From: Salinarimonas sp046292825
GTDB lineage: Bacteria > Pseudomonadota > Alphaproteobacteria > Rhizobiales > Beijerinckiaceae
Direction of reading: 5' to 3'
Assembly: GCF_046292825.1 (NCBI RefSeq)
Contig: NZ_JBKBQG010000005.1
Coordinates: forward strand, 62,001 to 126,000
DNA length: 64,000 nt
Below the pieces are notes generated by a model. The model saw nothing but the letters and a program-made list of their open reading frames with translations, ran no database searches and had not been told where the DNA came from. Below, piece by piece: positions 43,808-52,521 of the stretch (positions within the stretch are counted from its first letter, which is position 1; each line of letters starts with the position of its first letter). Both the position numbers and the translations under genes were made by a program.

Positions 43808-44334
43808 GCCCGCCGCTCCTCGCGCGTCTCCTCGACGAGCTGCTTCTCGAAGGGCGTCAGGGCGAAGCGCGCCTCGATCATTTCGCGCAGGCGCTCGGGC
43901 GTGAGGCCGAAATGCGCGATCGCCGCCGGCGTCGAGTCCATCGCGTAGCGGAGCGCGGCCGCCGCCGCGTGATGCTTCACGTCGACGGCGCGGCCGCCCA
44001 TGCGCAGGGCGTGCTCCTCGGCCTTCGACATGCCGAACGCGACCGCGCGCTCGAGCGCGGCGTTGAGGGCGTCGCGGCGCTCGCGGTCTATCTCGAGACC
44101 GACCCAGCGCAGGGCGCGCAGGAGCAGGGGCACGACGACGAGGCCGACGAGCGCGATCACGACCTCCGACACATAGGGCATCAGGCCGAGGATCAGGGGC
44201 GACAGGTCGACGGTCGTCCCGTCCTGCGCGAGCGCCGGCGCCAGCAGAGAGACCAGCGCGATCACGACGAGGGCGAGGAACGCGAGGGCGCCGAGGATCG
44301 CGGGAGCGAGGGCGGCGAAGAGGGCGGCGGGCAT
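43804..44334 (-). CDS. Phage holin-like protein (LLH/superfamily 6 type)
   Basis: ATG 44334 has GGAGG five bases upstream and gives 176 residues; ATG 44346 is an alternative. Two membrane helices (about 5-32 and 48-72) precede a long helical tail (RRDALNAALERAVAFGMSKAEE; LTPERLREMIEARF) that resembles the LLH-type holins. Holins time lysis by piercing the inner membrane. It lies between endolysin and spanins. Confidence 0.65.
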   Translation of the reverse strand: MPAALFAALAPAILGALAFLALVVIALVSLLAPALAQDGTTVDLSPLILGLMPYVSEVVIALVGLVVVPLLLRALRWVGLEIDRERRDALNAALERAVAFGMSKAEEHALRMGGRAVDVKHHAAAAALRYAMDSTPAAIAHFGLTPERLREMIEARFALTPFEKQLVEETREERRA

Positions 44335-44426
44335 GTGAGCCTCCATGACGCCGGCGAGAGAAGCAGGCGGGCGGTGCCGGCGAGGACCGCAGGCCAGAAC
44401 AGGACGAAGGCCAGGTGAGGCGGCAT
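44262..44426 (-). CDS. Possible small membrane protein overlapping the holin start (54 aa)
   Basis: ATG 44426 overlaps the endolysin stop (TGATG) and opens MPPHLAFVLFWPAVLAGTARLL, a possible membrane helix; the C-terminal half is Ser/Pro-rich and overlaps the holin gene in another frame, which looks like a shadow reading. Doubtful. Confidence 0.25.
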   Translation of the reverse strand: MPPHLAFVLFWPAVLAGTARLLLSPASWRLTCPPPSSPPSLPRSSAPSRSSPSS

Positions 44427-45295
44427 CAGGCGATCGACGCCTCGAGCTCGTCGGCGAGATCGCGCAGGCGCTGCGCCGCCGCGCGCAGGGGGCTCGGCGT
44501 CGTCGGCTCGGTCGCCGGAGGCCCGTCGACGATGTCGACATAGGTCCCGTGGACCCATCCGACGTGGCCGGCCGGCGAGCGCATCTGCAGCCAGGGTGCC
44601 TGGGCGCCGATGATCTCGATGCGCGTGCCGTTCGGCAGGCCCCCGATCCGCTCGGAATTGACGTTCGGCTCGCGCCGGACGTTGAGGGTCGACGGCGCGT
44701 TGACGACGCCCTTCGCGCCGGCGGGCACGGGCAAGGGCGCAGCGGGCTGCGGCGGCAGCGGGGGGGCGGGCTCGGTCATGGGGACGGTCTCTCCGATGCG
44801 CGCGCGCAGATAGTCGCCGATCGCGTGCGCGCCGCGCAGATCGGGGAGCGACGGCAGCCGCGTGAAATCCCACTTGCCGCTCTGCGCGATGCCGAGGGTC
44901 GGCTGCACCTCGGCGTGCGAGAGCATGGTACGGCGCGAGACCGGGATGCGGTATCGCTGGCCGAGGACGCGCGAGACGGCGATGAGCGTCTCGATCTGCT
45001 CGGCGTTGATCGGCGCGCGGCCGGCGTTGAAGGGCGACTCGACGGCGCCGGCCATGCCGCATACGGCGACGCCGATCGCGCCCGTGTTCGCGGCGCGCGT
45101 GTGCGCCGCATAGCCGGCCTTGAGCGCGCCGCTGTTCGCCGCGATCGACGGCACGCCCCGCACGACGGCGCCGCTCCCGTCAATCAGGAAGTGATAGGCG
45201 CGCCGGTCGCCGTCACTCGGGACGAGGTTGCCGGCGGTCCAATGCCAGTGAATGCGGACCATCGGGACCGCAGGCATCCATTCGTTCGGGATCAT
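44426..45295 (-). CDS. Endolysin: N-acetylmuramoyl-L-alanine amidase with SH3 domain
   Basis: A 289-residue protein starting MIPNEWMPAVPMVRIHWHWTAG, the Amidase_2 opening with the zinc His; later LSHAEVQPT supplies another ligand. After a Pro-rich linker (about 165-190) comes a bacterial SH3 domain (TLNVRREPNVNSERIGGLPNGT; GWVHGTYV) for wall binding. AAGGAG precedes ATG 45295. No signal peptide, so release depends on the holin. Confidence 0.88.
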   Translation of the reverse strand: MIPNEWMPAVPMVRIHWHWTAGNLVPSDGDRRAYHFLIDGSGAVVRGVPSIAANSGALKAGYAAHTRAANTGAIGVAVCGMAGAVESPFNAGRAPINAEQIETLIAVSRVLGQRYRIPVSRRTMLSHAEVQPTLGIAQSGKWDFTRLPSLPDLRGAHAIGDYLRARIGETVPMTEPAPPLPPQPAAPLPVPAGAKGVVNAPSTLNVRREPNVNSERIGGLPNGTRIEIIGAQAPWLQMRSPAGHVGWVHGTYVDIVDGPPATEPTTPSPLRAAAQRLRDLADELEASIA

Positions 45296-45404
45296 CGTCG
45301 GCTCCTTGAGCAAAGCCGCTCTCGGCACCGTGTCTTGGAACACGAGCCTTGCCGCAGGCGACTTCATGTGGCTTGATCGAAGACGCAATTTGGGAGGGCT
45401 TGAA

Positions 45405-45722
45405 ATGCGTCTTGTTCTTGCTGCAGCGCTCGCGATCGCGACGCCAGCCGCCGCTAGCGATTTCCGATCGATGCAACTCGCCACCGAACTGGGCAACATG
45501 CTCGGCTCGGAGGAGGCATGCGGCCTGAGCTACGATCAAGCTGCCATCGAGAGGTTCATCGAGGGCAAGGTCGCAGCGGACGACATGAGCTTCCCATCTA
45601 CGCTCAACATGATGGCTGAGGGGGCGAGGTTTAATCTCGAAGGGATGAGCGCATCAGCGAAGACCGCTCACTGCACTCAGATTCGCCGCGCAGCTCGCTC
45701 TCACGGATTCATTGGAGAATAA
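45405..45722 (+). CDS. Exported small protein of a prophage moron cassette (105 aa)
   Basis: The N-terminus MRLVLAAALAIATPAAASDF is a signal peptide with cleavage after AAA-S. The mature part of about 85 residues has two Cys (EEACGL and TAHCTQ), which could form a periplasmic disulfide. GGAGG precedes the ATG. It is opposite to all neighbouring phage genes, between endolysin and tail assembly genes, with lower GC. The stop overlaps the next start. Function unknown. Confidence 0.7.
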   Translation: MRLVLAAALAIATPAAASDFRSMQLATELGNMLGSEEACGLSYDQAAIERFIEGKVAADDMSFPSTLNMMAEGARFNLEGMSASAKTAHCTQIRRAARSHGFIGE

Positions 45723-46027
45723 TGATGACTGCGACGACGATAGTTCAGACGCAGATACGGAAACGTAGCTTGATGGGAAAGCTGGTGAAGTGGACATTTA
45801 TCCTATTCAACCTGCTTATGGCGTTTTGGCTGTTCTCGTACTGGGCACAGCTAGGAGAGATGGCTGGAACTTTGCGAAATGATGCAGAACGAGCCGGCGC
45901 CGCGATTGGAGGAACACTCGGCACTGGGATGCTGATTTTCTTCTGGGCCGCGGGCTCCATAGTGCTCGGCACTCTTACGATGCTAACGCGCGGTAAGTTG
46001 ATCATTACTGAAAGGCGCCACCAATAG
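45722..46027 (+). CDS. Two-helix membrane protein of a prophage moron cassette (101 aa)
   Basis: Two hydrophobic helices (WTFILFNLLMAFWLFSYW; TGMLIFFWAAGSIVLGTLTML) separated by a polar loop, with basic residues before helix 1 and after helix 2, so both ends should be cytoplasmic. ATG overlaps the stop of the exported-protein gene (TAATG). Clearly less GC-rich than the tail genes. Superinfection exclusion is a possible role but not shown by sequence. Confidence 0.7.
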   Translation: MMTATTIVQTQIRKRSLMGKLVKWTFILFNLLMAFWLFSYWAQLGEMAGTLRNDAERAGAAIGGTLGTGMLIFFWAAGSIVLGTLTMLTRGKLIITERRHQ

Positions 46028-46047
46028 AGCGGTCGCAACCTCGGATC

Positions 46048-46593
46048 TCACGACCAGCCGGTCTCGATGTCGATCGCCTCGAGCGTCTCGATATCCGGCG
46101 CGGCCGCGATGGCTTCGTGAAGGGCTCTTGAGCGCGAGAACGCCGCTTGGACGTGCCGGCCGACGGCGATCCCGATCGCCGTCACCGTCTCGCGGTCGAT
46201 CGTCGTCCATACGCCCGGCTGCGCTTCCCAGTCGATCGCCTCGAGCGTTGGATCGGCCCCGAAGAGCTGGACGGCGCCGGTGATCTTCGCCTGAGAGCCC
46301 TCGTCGGTGCGGACGATCACCCCCGGTGCGATCTCGACGCCGCCCATCTCCACCGCCCAGCGTCTGGCGCGGACCTCGTCGCGGCGCTGATCGCGGCGCT
46401 GCTCCAGGGTGGGCGGCGGAGGCGGCGGGGCCTCGGCGGGGGGTGGCGGGTCGACGATCGCGAACCCGTTCTCGATCGAGATGTGTAGGCCGGCGGCGAG
46501 CGCCTCGAGGCCCGCCTGGTACTGCGCCTCGTCGATCTCGATCCCGCCCTCGAGCGGCTCTGTCGAGAGGGTGTTGGGGCCGGCGAAGGGCAT
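46048..46593 (-). CDS. Phage tail fibre-associated protein with DUF4376 domain
   Basis: A 181-residue protein: Pro-rich linker (PPPPAEAPPPPPP) at about 50-65, then the DUF4376 pattern RRWAVEMGGVEIAPGVIVRTD, SQAKITGA and a final helix. DUF4376 proteins accompany tail fibres, perhaps as assembly factors. ATG overlaps the collar-type fibre stop. Confidence 0.75.
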   Translation of the reverse strand: MPFAGPNTLSTEPLEGGIEIDEAQYQAGLEALAAGLHISIENGFAIVDPPPPAEAPPPPPPTLEQRRDQRRDEVRARRWAVEMGGVEIAPGVIVRTDEGSQAKITGAVQLFGADPTLEAIDWEAQPGVWTTIDRETVTAIGIAVGRHVQAAFSRSRALHEAIAAAPDIETLEAIDIETGWS

Positions 46594-47447
46594 CAGGCGA
46601 TCCTCATATAGGCGGTGACGCCGACGTTGGTGGGGCGGGTCTCGCTCGCCGTGCGCGGCGTCCCGCTGGTGCCGTCTTCGGTCAGCTGCATCGCTCGCGT
46701 GATTGTCCTCTTGTCCGCCGGCGTGGTGTTGCCCGGCGTGTTCGACGTGCCTCCGGTCCCGGTGCCGAAAGTCTGACTGTTGCCGGCCGCGTCGCCGAGC
46801 AGGTGCCAATGCCCCTGAAGGGCATCCGTCTGCCGGGTGCCGCTCTGCCCTGCGCGAGGACGCAGGAAGGCCTGCTCGGTGTTGATCAGCCGGATCGACT
46901 GGCCTGTGAGCGGCCCGAAGGCGATCTGCGCCGTCGCCTGGATCGCCGGCGCAGTGCCGGAGACCACCTCTCCAGTGATCAGCCCCGCATTGTAGCCCCC
47001 CGCGCCGGACTGCCCCGCCGTGAGCCGGACGTAGCGCGCAATCCCGTCGTTTGCTGGGGCGACGACGCCGGGGAGGTGATCCCAGAGTTCGAAGACCTCG
47101 CCGACAAAATGCGCGGCCGGAACGATGCCGAGTGCCTCCCGGGCGTCCGCCAGCGTCGCGGCCTGGGCGAGATCCTCGACAAGGCCGCCGAGGCCGAGGC
47201 GCTCGCCAAGCTCGGCGAGACCTTCGGCTACGTCATTCGCCGAGAGTCCGTCGACATCGAGCGAGACGGCGCCGGCCGCGATCTTGCCGGCGAGATCCTC
47301 GGCCGAGACGAGGGCGAGCGCCTGAGCCAAGGTGCCGCGCCAGGAGCGCCCGCCTTGCACGACGAGGATGATGGCCGAGCGCTGGAGGTTCTGAACCGGA
47401 TCGAGGAACGAGACCGCAATGGTCTGCGGCTGCGTCGGGGCGCTCAT
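46593..47447 (-). CDS. Phage tail fibre/collar-like protein
   Basis: A 284-residue protein with Ala/Leu-rich N-terminal part and a Gly/Ser/Thr-rich C-terminus containing GHWHLLGD and ending ETRPTNVGVTAYMRIA, the usual end of tail-collar fibre tips. Likely a receptor-binding tip whose chaperone is the DUF4376 protein just downstream. Confidence 0.75.
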   Translation of the reverse strand: MSAPTQPQTIAVSFLDPVQNLQRSAIILVVQGGRSWRGTLAQALALVSAEDLAGKIAAGAVSLDVDGLSANDVAEGLAELGERLGLGGLVEDLAQAATLADAREALGIVPAAHFVGEVFELWDHLPGVVAPANDGIARYVRLTAGQSGAGGYNAGLITGEVVSGTAPAIQATAQIAFGPLTGQSIRLINTEQAFLRPRAGQSGTRQTDALQGHWHLLGDAAGNSQTFGTGTGGTSNTPGNTTPADKRTITRAMQLTEDGTSGTPRTASETRPTNVGVTAYMRIA

Positions 47448-47449
47448 GA

Positions 47450-48403
47450 TCAGGCTCCAAGCCGATAATTGTAAATCGGCGCGTAGTTCAGGCGCCAGGG
47501 GGCGGGCCCGTCGGGATCGCCCGAGGCGACGGCGGTCACCTGCATCTGGTAGCGGGTGATGCTCGTCGGGGAGAGCTGCAGCTCGCCCATGTCGCGCAGG
47601 CTCGACGACGGCGCAGCGACGAGCCGCGTGAGGCCGATGCTGCGAGGACGCCGCGCCCAGCCGATGGGGTGGGTGTCCATGTGGCTGTTGTTGAAGTTCC
47701 CGAGCTGGAGATACGTGGCGCGCCCTACGTCGACGAAAAGCTCGTGCGCATTTCGCAGGAGGGTAATCGTCGGGATATTCGCGCCATCCGTCTGAACACG
47801 TGCCGCGATGATCCGGCCGTAACCAGCATCGAGCGCCGGATGGTCTTCCGGGTGGCCATCAGGGTTGTAGCTCGGATCGCTGACGTCGCGGAGAATCCAG
47901 GTCAAGGGCGCGCCCTGATCGCAGATCAAGTGGTACGACTTGTTCTGCAGCGTCGAGAACAGGCGCTGTTGTTCGGGAATCGAGGACGTATTGAGATTGA
48001 GAGCACCACCACGAAAGCGGTAACCCACGCCGGAAGGCACCAGGATCGTGCCGGCGGCAGGCGAGGTGATGTTGATCAGGTTGTTCGCGGACAGGATCTC
48101 CGGAAAGAAGGGAAGCCCCAACAGCATCGGAACGGTAGCGTAGAGTTCCGACGGACCCTGTCCCGTCAAGCGGGCGATCTTCGCCTCAATTGCTTGGTTC
48201 AGCTCGGTAAGATCGTCGGTCGGTTCCATATTCTCCGACCGAATGACGTTTTCGATCTCCCGCATCGGATGCTCGACCGCCTCTGCGGGAATGATGGAGC
48301 CCGGCTGTCCGATGGCCGGATTTCCGTTGACGTAGGGCGCATCGGGCTCGGCACGGATAATCGACCCGTTCGGCTGCTGCGTGAACGGCGGCTGGTAGCG
48401 CAT
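47450..48403 (-). CDS. Phage tail fibre protein (317 aa)
   Basis: N-terminal region NGNPAIGQPGSIIPAEAVEH then MREIENVIRSENMEPTDD recalls the virion-attachment part of tail fibres in Mu-like phages; the C-terminal 220 residues are beta-rich and unique. Located directly after the gp48-like baseplate gene. Confidence 0.7.
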   Translation of the reverse strand: MRYQPPFTQQPNGSIIRAEPDAPYVNGNPAIGQPGSIIPAEAVEHPMREIENVIRSENMEPTDDLTELNQAIEAKIARLTGQGPSELYATVPMLLGLPFFPEILSANNLINITSPAAGTILVPSGVGYRFRGGALNLNTSSIPEQQRLFSTLQNKSYHLICDQGAPLTWILRDVSDPSYNPDGHPEDHPALDAGYGRIIAARVQTDGANIPTITLLRNAHELFVDVGRATYLQLGNFNNSHMDTHPIGWARRPRSIGLTRLVAAPSSSLRDMGELQLSPTSITRYQMQVTAVASGDPDGPAPWRLNYAPIYNYRLGA

Positions 48404-48413
48404 GGGCTCTGCC

Positions 48414-49340
48414 TCACTCGGGTGAATAGTCGAAAATCAATTGCATGTGCGCAGGGCCGAGGATCGCGAGGATGCATTCGAGATCCGTCGCGCCGGCGAT
48501 GCGCACCATCGGGTCGACGCCGCATTGGCCGATCCCGGCCTGGAACCAAGTGAGCCGCGTGTTGCGTACGCGCACCAGCCAGTAGAAGCGCATCGTGGCG
48601 GGGCCGATTTCCCATCGCGGCGGCACGCGGACGAGGGGCCCGGTGTCGAGCGCTCGCACGCGCAGCGGCTCGCCGATCGACGCGACCGGCCGGGCGGCGA
48701 AAAGGCGGGCGTCGCCGTCGATCGCGAGGCTCGCGTCGGGATGTACGAGCCAGGCCGATTCGCGGGCGCCAAAGAGCCCGGCTTCGCCGTCGATCACCAG
48801 GCTGGCCGTCGGGTAGGCCTCGGCGTAATCGAAGCTGGCGTCGACGAGCACGCGCCCGTCTTCCGTGGTCAGAAGCGCACCGTCGGGTGCATACCAGAGG
48901 TCGCGCGGGGAGAGCCACTCGCCGCATTGGCTGATGCCGCACTGAAACGGCGAGAATTCGCGTATCGTGACGTCGTAGCCGAGCTCGCGCGCGAGCGCCT
49001 GGAAGAAGCCGAGCGCCTGCGTCCCCTCCTGCGTCATCCGCTGGAGGAGCGCGCGCAGGCGGTCCGCGCGGGTCAGCGGCTCGGCAACGCAGGGGTCGGG
49101 CAGGCCGAAGGCTCCCTCCCACGCGTCGAGCAGCTCGACCGTCTGCCGCGGGTCCGCCTCGCGCAGGAGATCGGCCGCGCGCGCATCGACACGGGCCCAC
49201 ACCCGTGCGAGCCCGGCGACGACGCGCATGAGGGCGCTCTCGTTGTCGCGCGGCCAGGCCGCGCCGGTGGGCAGAAGAGCCGCCAGCCCGTCGCGAAATG
49301 CCGCAGCATCGCGCGGGCCGGCATCCTGTGGGCCCTGCAT
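48414..49340 (-). CDS. Mu gp48-like baseplate protein (DUF2313) with inserted repeat module
   Basis: The outer parts fit DUF2313/gp48: LLPTGAAWPRD, EADPRQTVELLDAWE, DRLRALLQRMTQEGTQ, and near the end FYWLVRVRNTRLTWF, CGVDPMVRI and LGPAHMQLIFDYS. At 308 residues it is much longer than the usual 180-200; an insert at about 145-230 holds two 24-residue repeats with the core ASLxIDGxAxLFxAR. The same repeat occurs in the gene at 50927. Confidence 0.8.
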   Translation of the reverse strand: MQGPQDAGPRDAAAFRDGLAALLPTGAAWPRDNESALMRVVAGLARVWARVDARAADLLREADPRQTVELLDAWEGAFGLPDPCVAEPLTRADRLRALLQRMTQEGTQALGFFQALARELGYDVTIREFSPFQCGISQCGEWLSPRDLWYAPDGALLTTEDGRVLVDASFDYAEAYPTASLVIDGEAGLFGARESAWLVHPDASLAIDGDARLFAARPVASIGEPLRVRALDTGPLVRVPPRWEIGPATMRFYWLVRVRNTRLTWFQAGIGQCGVDPMVRIAGATDLECILAILGPAHMQLIFDYSPE

Positions 49341-49711
49341 TAGGCCACCAGCCGATAGGCCGCGCCCGCCGGATGCGGGCTCACGTGCACGCCCGCGACG
49401 AGGCCGGCGATCTCCAGCTTGAGGCGGGTCGGACCCTCGCCGGCGCGATCGGCCTCGACCATCGTGTACGGCTGCGACCACAGCGCCTCGTCCCCGTCGC
49501 GCGTGTAGACGGCGAGCCAGTAGCCTTCGACGGGCTCGGCCGTCGGCTCGCCGCTCTCCGGATCGGCCGGCCCGGTGAGCCGGAAGAGCGAGATCGGCGC
49601 GATCGAGTGCGCGCCCCACGGCCAGGAGGCCGGCAGCGTGTCCTCCTCCGGGAACGGCAGCGCCGCGCGGGCGGCGTCCTCGTCGGGGAAGCGGAGCATG
49701 TAATCGAGCAT
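49340..49711 (-). CDS. Phage hypothetical protein in tail-tip region (123 aa)
   Basis: Soluble protein starting MLDYMLRFPDEDAARAAL with an internal beta-rich part (EGYWLAVYTRDGDEAL). TAA overlaps the next ATG by one base. Position between a fibre-like gene and the gp48-like gene suggests a tail-tip component. No family recognised. Confidence 0.6.
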   Translation of the reverse strand: MLDYMLRFPDEDAARAALPFPEEDTLPASWPWGAHSIAPISLFRLTGPADPESGEPTAEPVEGYWLAVYTRDGDEALWSQPYTMVEADRAGEGPTRLKLEIAGLVAGVHVSPHPAGAAYRLVA

Positions 49712-49721
49712 GGCGGCCTCC

Positions 49722-50930
49722 TCAGGCGACGAGCGCGTCCATCGCCGCGTCGGTGGGGATCACGGGCTCGAAGCGCAGCCCGCGCAGGTGGAAGGCCGCC
49801 TGCCCGCCGCCGATGCGTAGCTGCGACACGGCCGGCGAGGCGTCGACGCCCGTGCCCGTCACGGCCGCGCCGCTCGAGGTGACGAGGCGCGCAGCGCCCG
49901 CGGCCGAGCGGCGATAGGCGATGCGGCGCAGCACGCCGGCCGCGGCGTTGCCGGTGACGAGCGTGCCGCGATCGACGCCGCCGGCGCCGCGCTGGTCGAC
50001 CGCCGTCGCCGTCGGCGTCGAGCCTTGGCGCAGGCGGATGCCGCCTCCCGTCGTGAAGCTCGCGCCGTCCCAGATCTGCATCAGCAGCCCATCGGCGACG
50101 TTCGCGATCGGGGTCAGGCGCGCGAAGAGGAGGTATTCCTCGAGGCGGTGCCAGGCGCCGAGCGGGAGGACCAGGATGTCGGCGTCGCGGGTGAGGGCGG
50201 TGCCGGTGGTGACGATGGGCGAGGTCACGAACGCGCCGGGCGTGAACTGGGGGAGGGCGAGCCGCACCGTAACGTCGATCGCCGCGCCGGCATCGTAGCC
50301 GAACGTGAGCCGCGGCACGGCATGCGGCCCGTTCGTGATCTGCCGGGACGTCGAGAACCGCCGCATGGTCGCGTCGAGGCCGCCGAGGAGGGACGTCGTC
50401 GTCGAAGCACCTGCGCTGCCATCTGTGTTCCGCTCGTTGATCTGAGCGTTGACGTTGTTGATGTTCGCGAGAGAGCCGCCGGCGATCGCGGCGAAAAACG
50501 ACGCTGTCCATGTCGCCCCGACGCTGGCGGAAATCTGTGTGTTGGCTTCGAACGCGATCTGAATACCGCTGTTGTTCTCGGTGGTGCCGAACAGGCGCAC
50601 ATCCACCCACGGGAGACCGAGCGTCGTGCCGACACCGACGATCTGACGCGACAGTCCAGCGCCACCCGTGGTGTTCCAGCCGGTGGGTAAGGTGCCGGGC
50701 GTGCCGGGGACAGCACTCGTCGGATCGCTCCGCCGCACGAAATTGGTCCGCGCGGGCTCGAAGGGGATGCCCCGCCGCGCGAGCGTCACCGGGTCGTGGT
50801 CGAAGGCGATCTGGTTCGGCGCGACCGGCACCAGGACGCCGGCCGAGTTGAACACCCACCGCGTGGTGTTGCGGATCACCTGCCCGCCGAGCGCGGAGAT
50901 CAGGTCGGGGAGGTTGGCGTAGCCCGTCAT
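49722..50930 (-). CDS. Phage fibre/spike-like protein (402 aa)
   Basis: Opens NLPDLISALGGQVIRNTTRW, continues with FDHDPVTLARRGIPFEPARTN and WNTTGGAGLSRQIVGVG, a pattern I associate with phage head-spike or fibre proteins that carry concanavalin-like carbohydrate-binding folds. Beta-rich throughout, no membrane helix. ATG overlaps the stop of the repeat-module gene (ATGA). Confidence 0.6.
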   Translation of the reverse strand: MTGYANLPDLISALGGQVIRNTTRWVFNSAGVLVPVAPNQIAFDHDPVTLARRGIPFEPARTNFVRRSDPTSAVPGTPGTLPTGWNTTGGAGLSRQIVGVGTTLGLPWVDVRLFGTTENNSGIQIAFEANTQISASVGATWTASFFAAIAGGSLANINNVNAQINERNTDGSAGASTTTSLLGGLDATMRRFSTSRQITNGPHAVPRLTFGYDAGAAIDVTVRLALPQFTPGAFVTSPIVTTGTALTRDADILVLPLGAWHRLEEYLLFARLTPIANVADGLLMQIWDGASFTTGGGIRLRQGSTPTATAVDQRGAGGVDRGTLVTGNAAAGVLRRIAYRRSAAGAARLVTSSGAAVTGTGVDASPAVSQLRIGGGQAAFHLRGLRFEPVIPTDAAMDALVA

Positions 50931-51172
50931 GATGGGATCTCCTGCGCGTCGCGCGCACCGAACAGCCGGGCGTCGCCGTCGATCGCCAGCGACGCCGTGG
51001 GGAACGCCAGCCACACCGCCGGCCGCGCACCGAAGAGACGCGCGTCGCCTTCGATCACCAGCGAGGCGGAGGGGTGATCGGCGAAGGGGTCGGGGCGCAT
51101 GGCGCCGCCGCCGAATGCCAGCCGCCTCCCCCGCAGCGAGAAGGCGCCGCCGCGCCCGAATTGCAGAGCCAT
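50927..51172 (-). CDS. Small tail-region protein made of 24-residue repeats (81 aa)
   Basis: After a Gly/Arg-rich N-terminus (MALQFGRGGAFSLRGRRLAF) the rest is two 24-residue units with the core ASLxI(E/D)GDARLFGAR. The same unit is found twice inside the gp48-like protein at 48414. Overlaps the downstream gene by four bases. No outside family recognised. Confidence 0.6.
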   Translation of the reverse strand: MALQFGRGGAFSLRGRRLAFGGGAMRPDPFADHPSASLVIEGDARLFGARPAVWLAFPTASLAIDGDARLFGARDAQEIPS

Positions 51173-51176
51173 CGTC

Positions 51177-51437
51177 TCAGCTCCGGAGAACGACGACGTG
51201 GCCGTAATCCTCGACGGCAGCGACGAAGACCTTGTCCGTCGGCGCGAGCGAATCGAGGGGAAGCTCGCGACGATCGTCGGCGAGAATGATCGCGGGCGCG
51301 TCGTTCGCCGGCTCGCTCGCGCCGACGTGGACGCGCACGGCCTTGGTGCTCTGCCGTTGGATCAGGACGTGCGCAGAGCCCGAGGCGACCTCGAGCCATT
51401 GGGCATCGGTCACGAGGAAATCGAGTGTGGCCGTCAT
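51177..51437 (-). CDS. Phage hypothetical protein (86 aa)
   Basis: Beta-rich small protein, MTATLDFLVTDAQWLEVASG to VAAVEDYGHVVVLRS, in the tail-tip cluster just after the baseplate J-like gene. No family recognised. Confidence 0.55.
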   Translation of the reverse strand: MTATLDFLVTDAQWLEVASGSAHVLIQRQSTKAVRVHVGASEPANDAPAIILADDRRELPLDSLAPTDKVFVAAVEDYGHVVVLRS

Positions 51438-51456
51438 CGCGGTCTCCGAAGGGTGA

Positions 51457-52518
51457 TCAGCCGTAGGTCACGGGGCCGAGCACGGGCATGTGACCCGGCG
51501 ACGGCATCGCCTGCGTCTCGTAATCGAGCTCGTGGTAGACGATGCCCGGCGCGGCCGATATCGCCTCCGACACCCACGAGCGGTGGATCGGCTGCCCGGG
51601 CGCCTGGCGCCGACGGATCATCTCGGCGAGCGCCGCTTCGACCGCGCCGCGCTGCGCGAGCCCGTCGGGTACGATACGGCGGATGGCGATCGCGACGGGC
51701 TGGAGGATGGGGGCGACCACGAACAGATCGCGCATTCCGACCGGGCGCCGATCCTCGATATAGGCGCGCACCGCGTCGAGATCGGCGGGGCGGGGCAAGC
51801 CGTCCTCGAGGAGACGCAGCTCGTCCATCATCACCCGCACGGTGACCGTGCCGACGCCCATCTCGCGCGGCGCCGCCCAGGCGCGGGAGACGCCCGGGAC
51901 GGCGCGCGCCCAGGCAACGTAATCGTGCGGCGCGCCGCCCATCGGCGGGCGGCGGATGCGGAAGAGCACGCGCTCGCGCACGCTCTCGTCGCTCTCCTCG
52001 TCGACGCCCCCGGAGAGGCCGCCCTCGGCTACGATCGCCTGCGCCTGCACGCCGGAGAGCGCCGACACGAAGGTGAGGCGCGCGCCGGCGAGCGCATTTG
52101 CGGCGGCGCCCGCGTCGAGGGCGCGGACGACGACCGCGCCGCCGTTCTGCGCGATGATCGAGGCCTCGAGCGTCTCGTACTCCGCGCCCGCGCCGCGCAG
52201 GCGCGCGCCGGCCGGCACGACCGCGCCGAGATTGCCGAAGATCTCGACCTCGCCACCGGCGAAGGTGCCGGGCTTGCGGCCGCCGATCCAAATCTCGGCA
52301 TGCCGATCGAGCCACTCCGCCTCGGCCGTGTCGGGCAGCAGCTGCCGCGCGAGCCATTCGAGGAACAGGAGGTTCAGATAGGCGAGGCCCGCATTCGCAT
52401 CCGCGATGACGCGGATGTTGCTGTTGGGCGGCAGTGCGTCGGCTCCGGGGAGCTCCGCCGCGACGTCGTCGCGCACGCTCCGGCGCACCTCGCCCAGCGT
52501 CGGCATCTGCCACGCCAT
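51457..52518 (-). CDS. Baseplate J-like protein (Mu gp47 type)
   Basis: A 353-residue baseplate wedge component. It starts MAWQMPTLGEVRRSVRDDVA; the block GTFAGGEVEIFGNLGAVVPAG and PPMGGAPHDYVAWARAVPGV is typical of the baseplate J family. It follows the gp46-like gene. Confidence 0.88.
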   Translation of the reverse strand: MAWQMPTLGEVRRSVRDDVAAELPGADALPPNSNIRVIADANAGLAYLNLLFLEWLARQLLPDTAEAEWLDRHAEIWIGGRKPGTFAGGEVEIFGNLGAVVPAGARLRGAGAEYETLEASIIAQNGGAVVVRALDAGAAANALAGARLTFVSALSGVQAQAIVAEGGLSGGVDEESDESVRERVLFRIRRPPMGGAPHDYVAWARAVPGVSRAWAAPREMGVGTVTVRVMMDELRLLEDGLPRPADLDAVRAYIEDRRPVGMRDLFVVAPILQPVAIAIRRIVPDGLAQRGAVEAALAEMIRRRQAPGQPIHRSWVSEAISAAPGIVYHELDYETQAMPSPGHMPVLGPVTYG

Positions 52519-52521
52519 CGA

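Noticed and set aside
46048..46809. Longer start for the DUF4376 gene (near 46809)
   Set aside because: The extra 5' part is in another frame of the collar-type fibre gene; ATG 46593 overlaps that gene's stop as is typical here.
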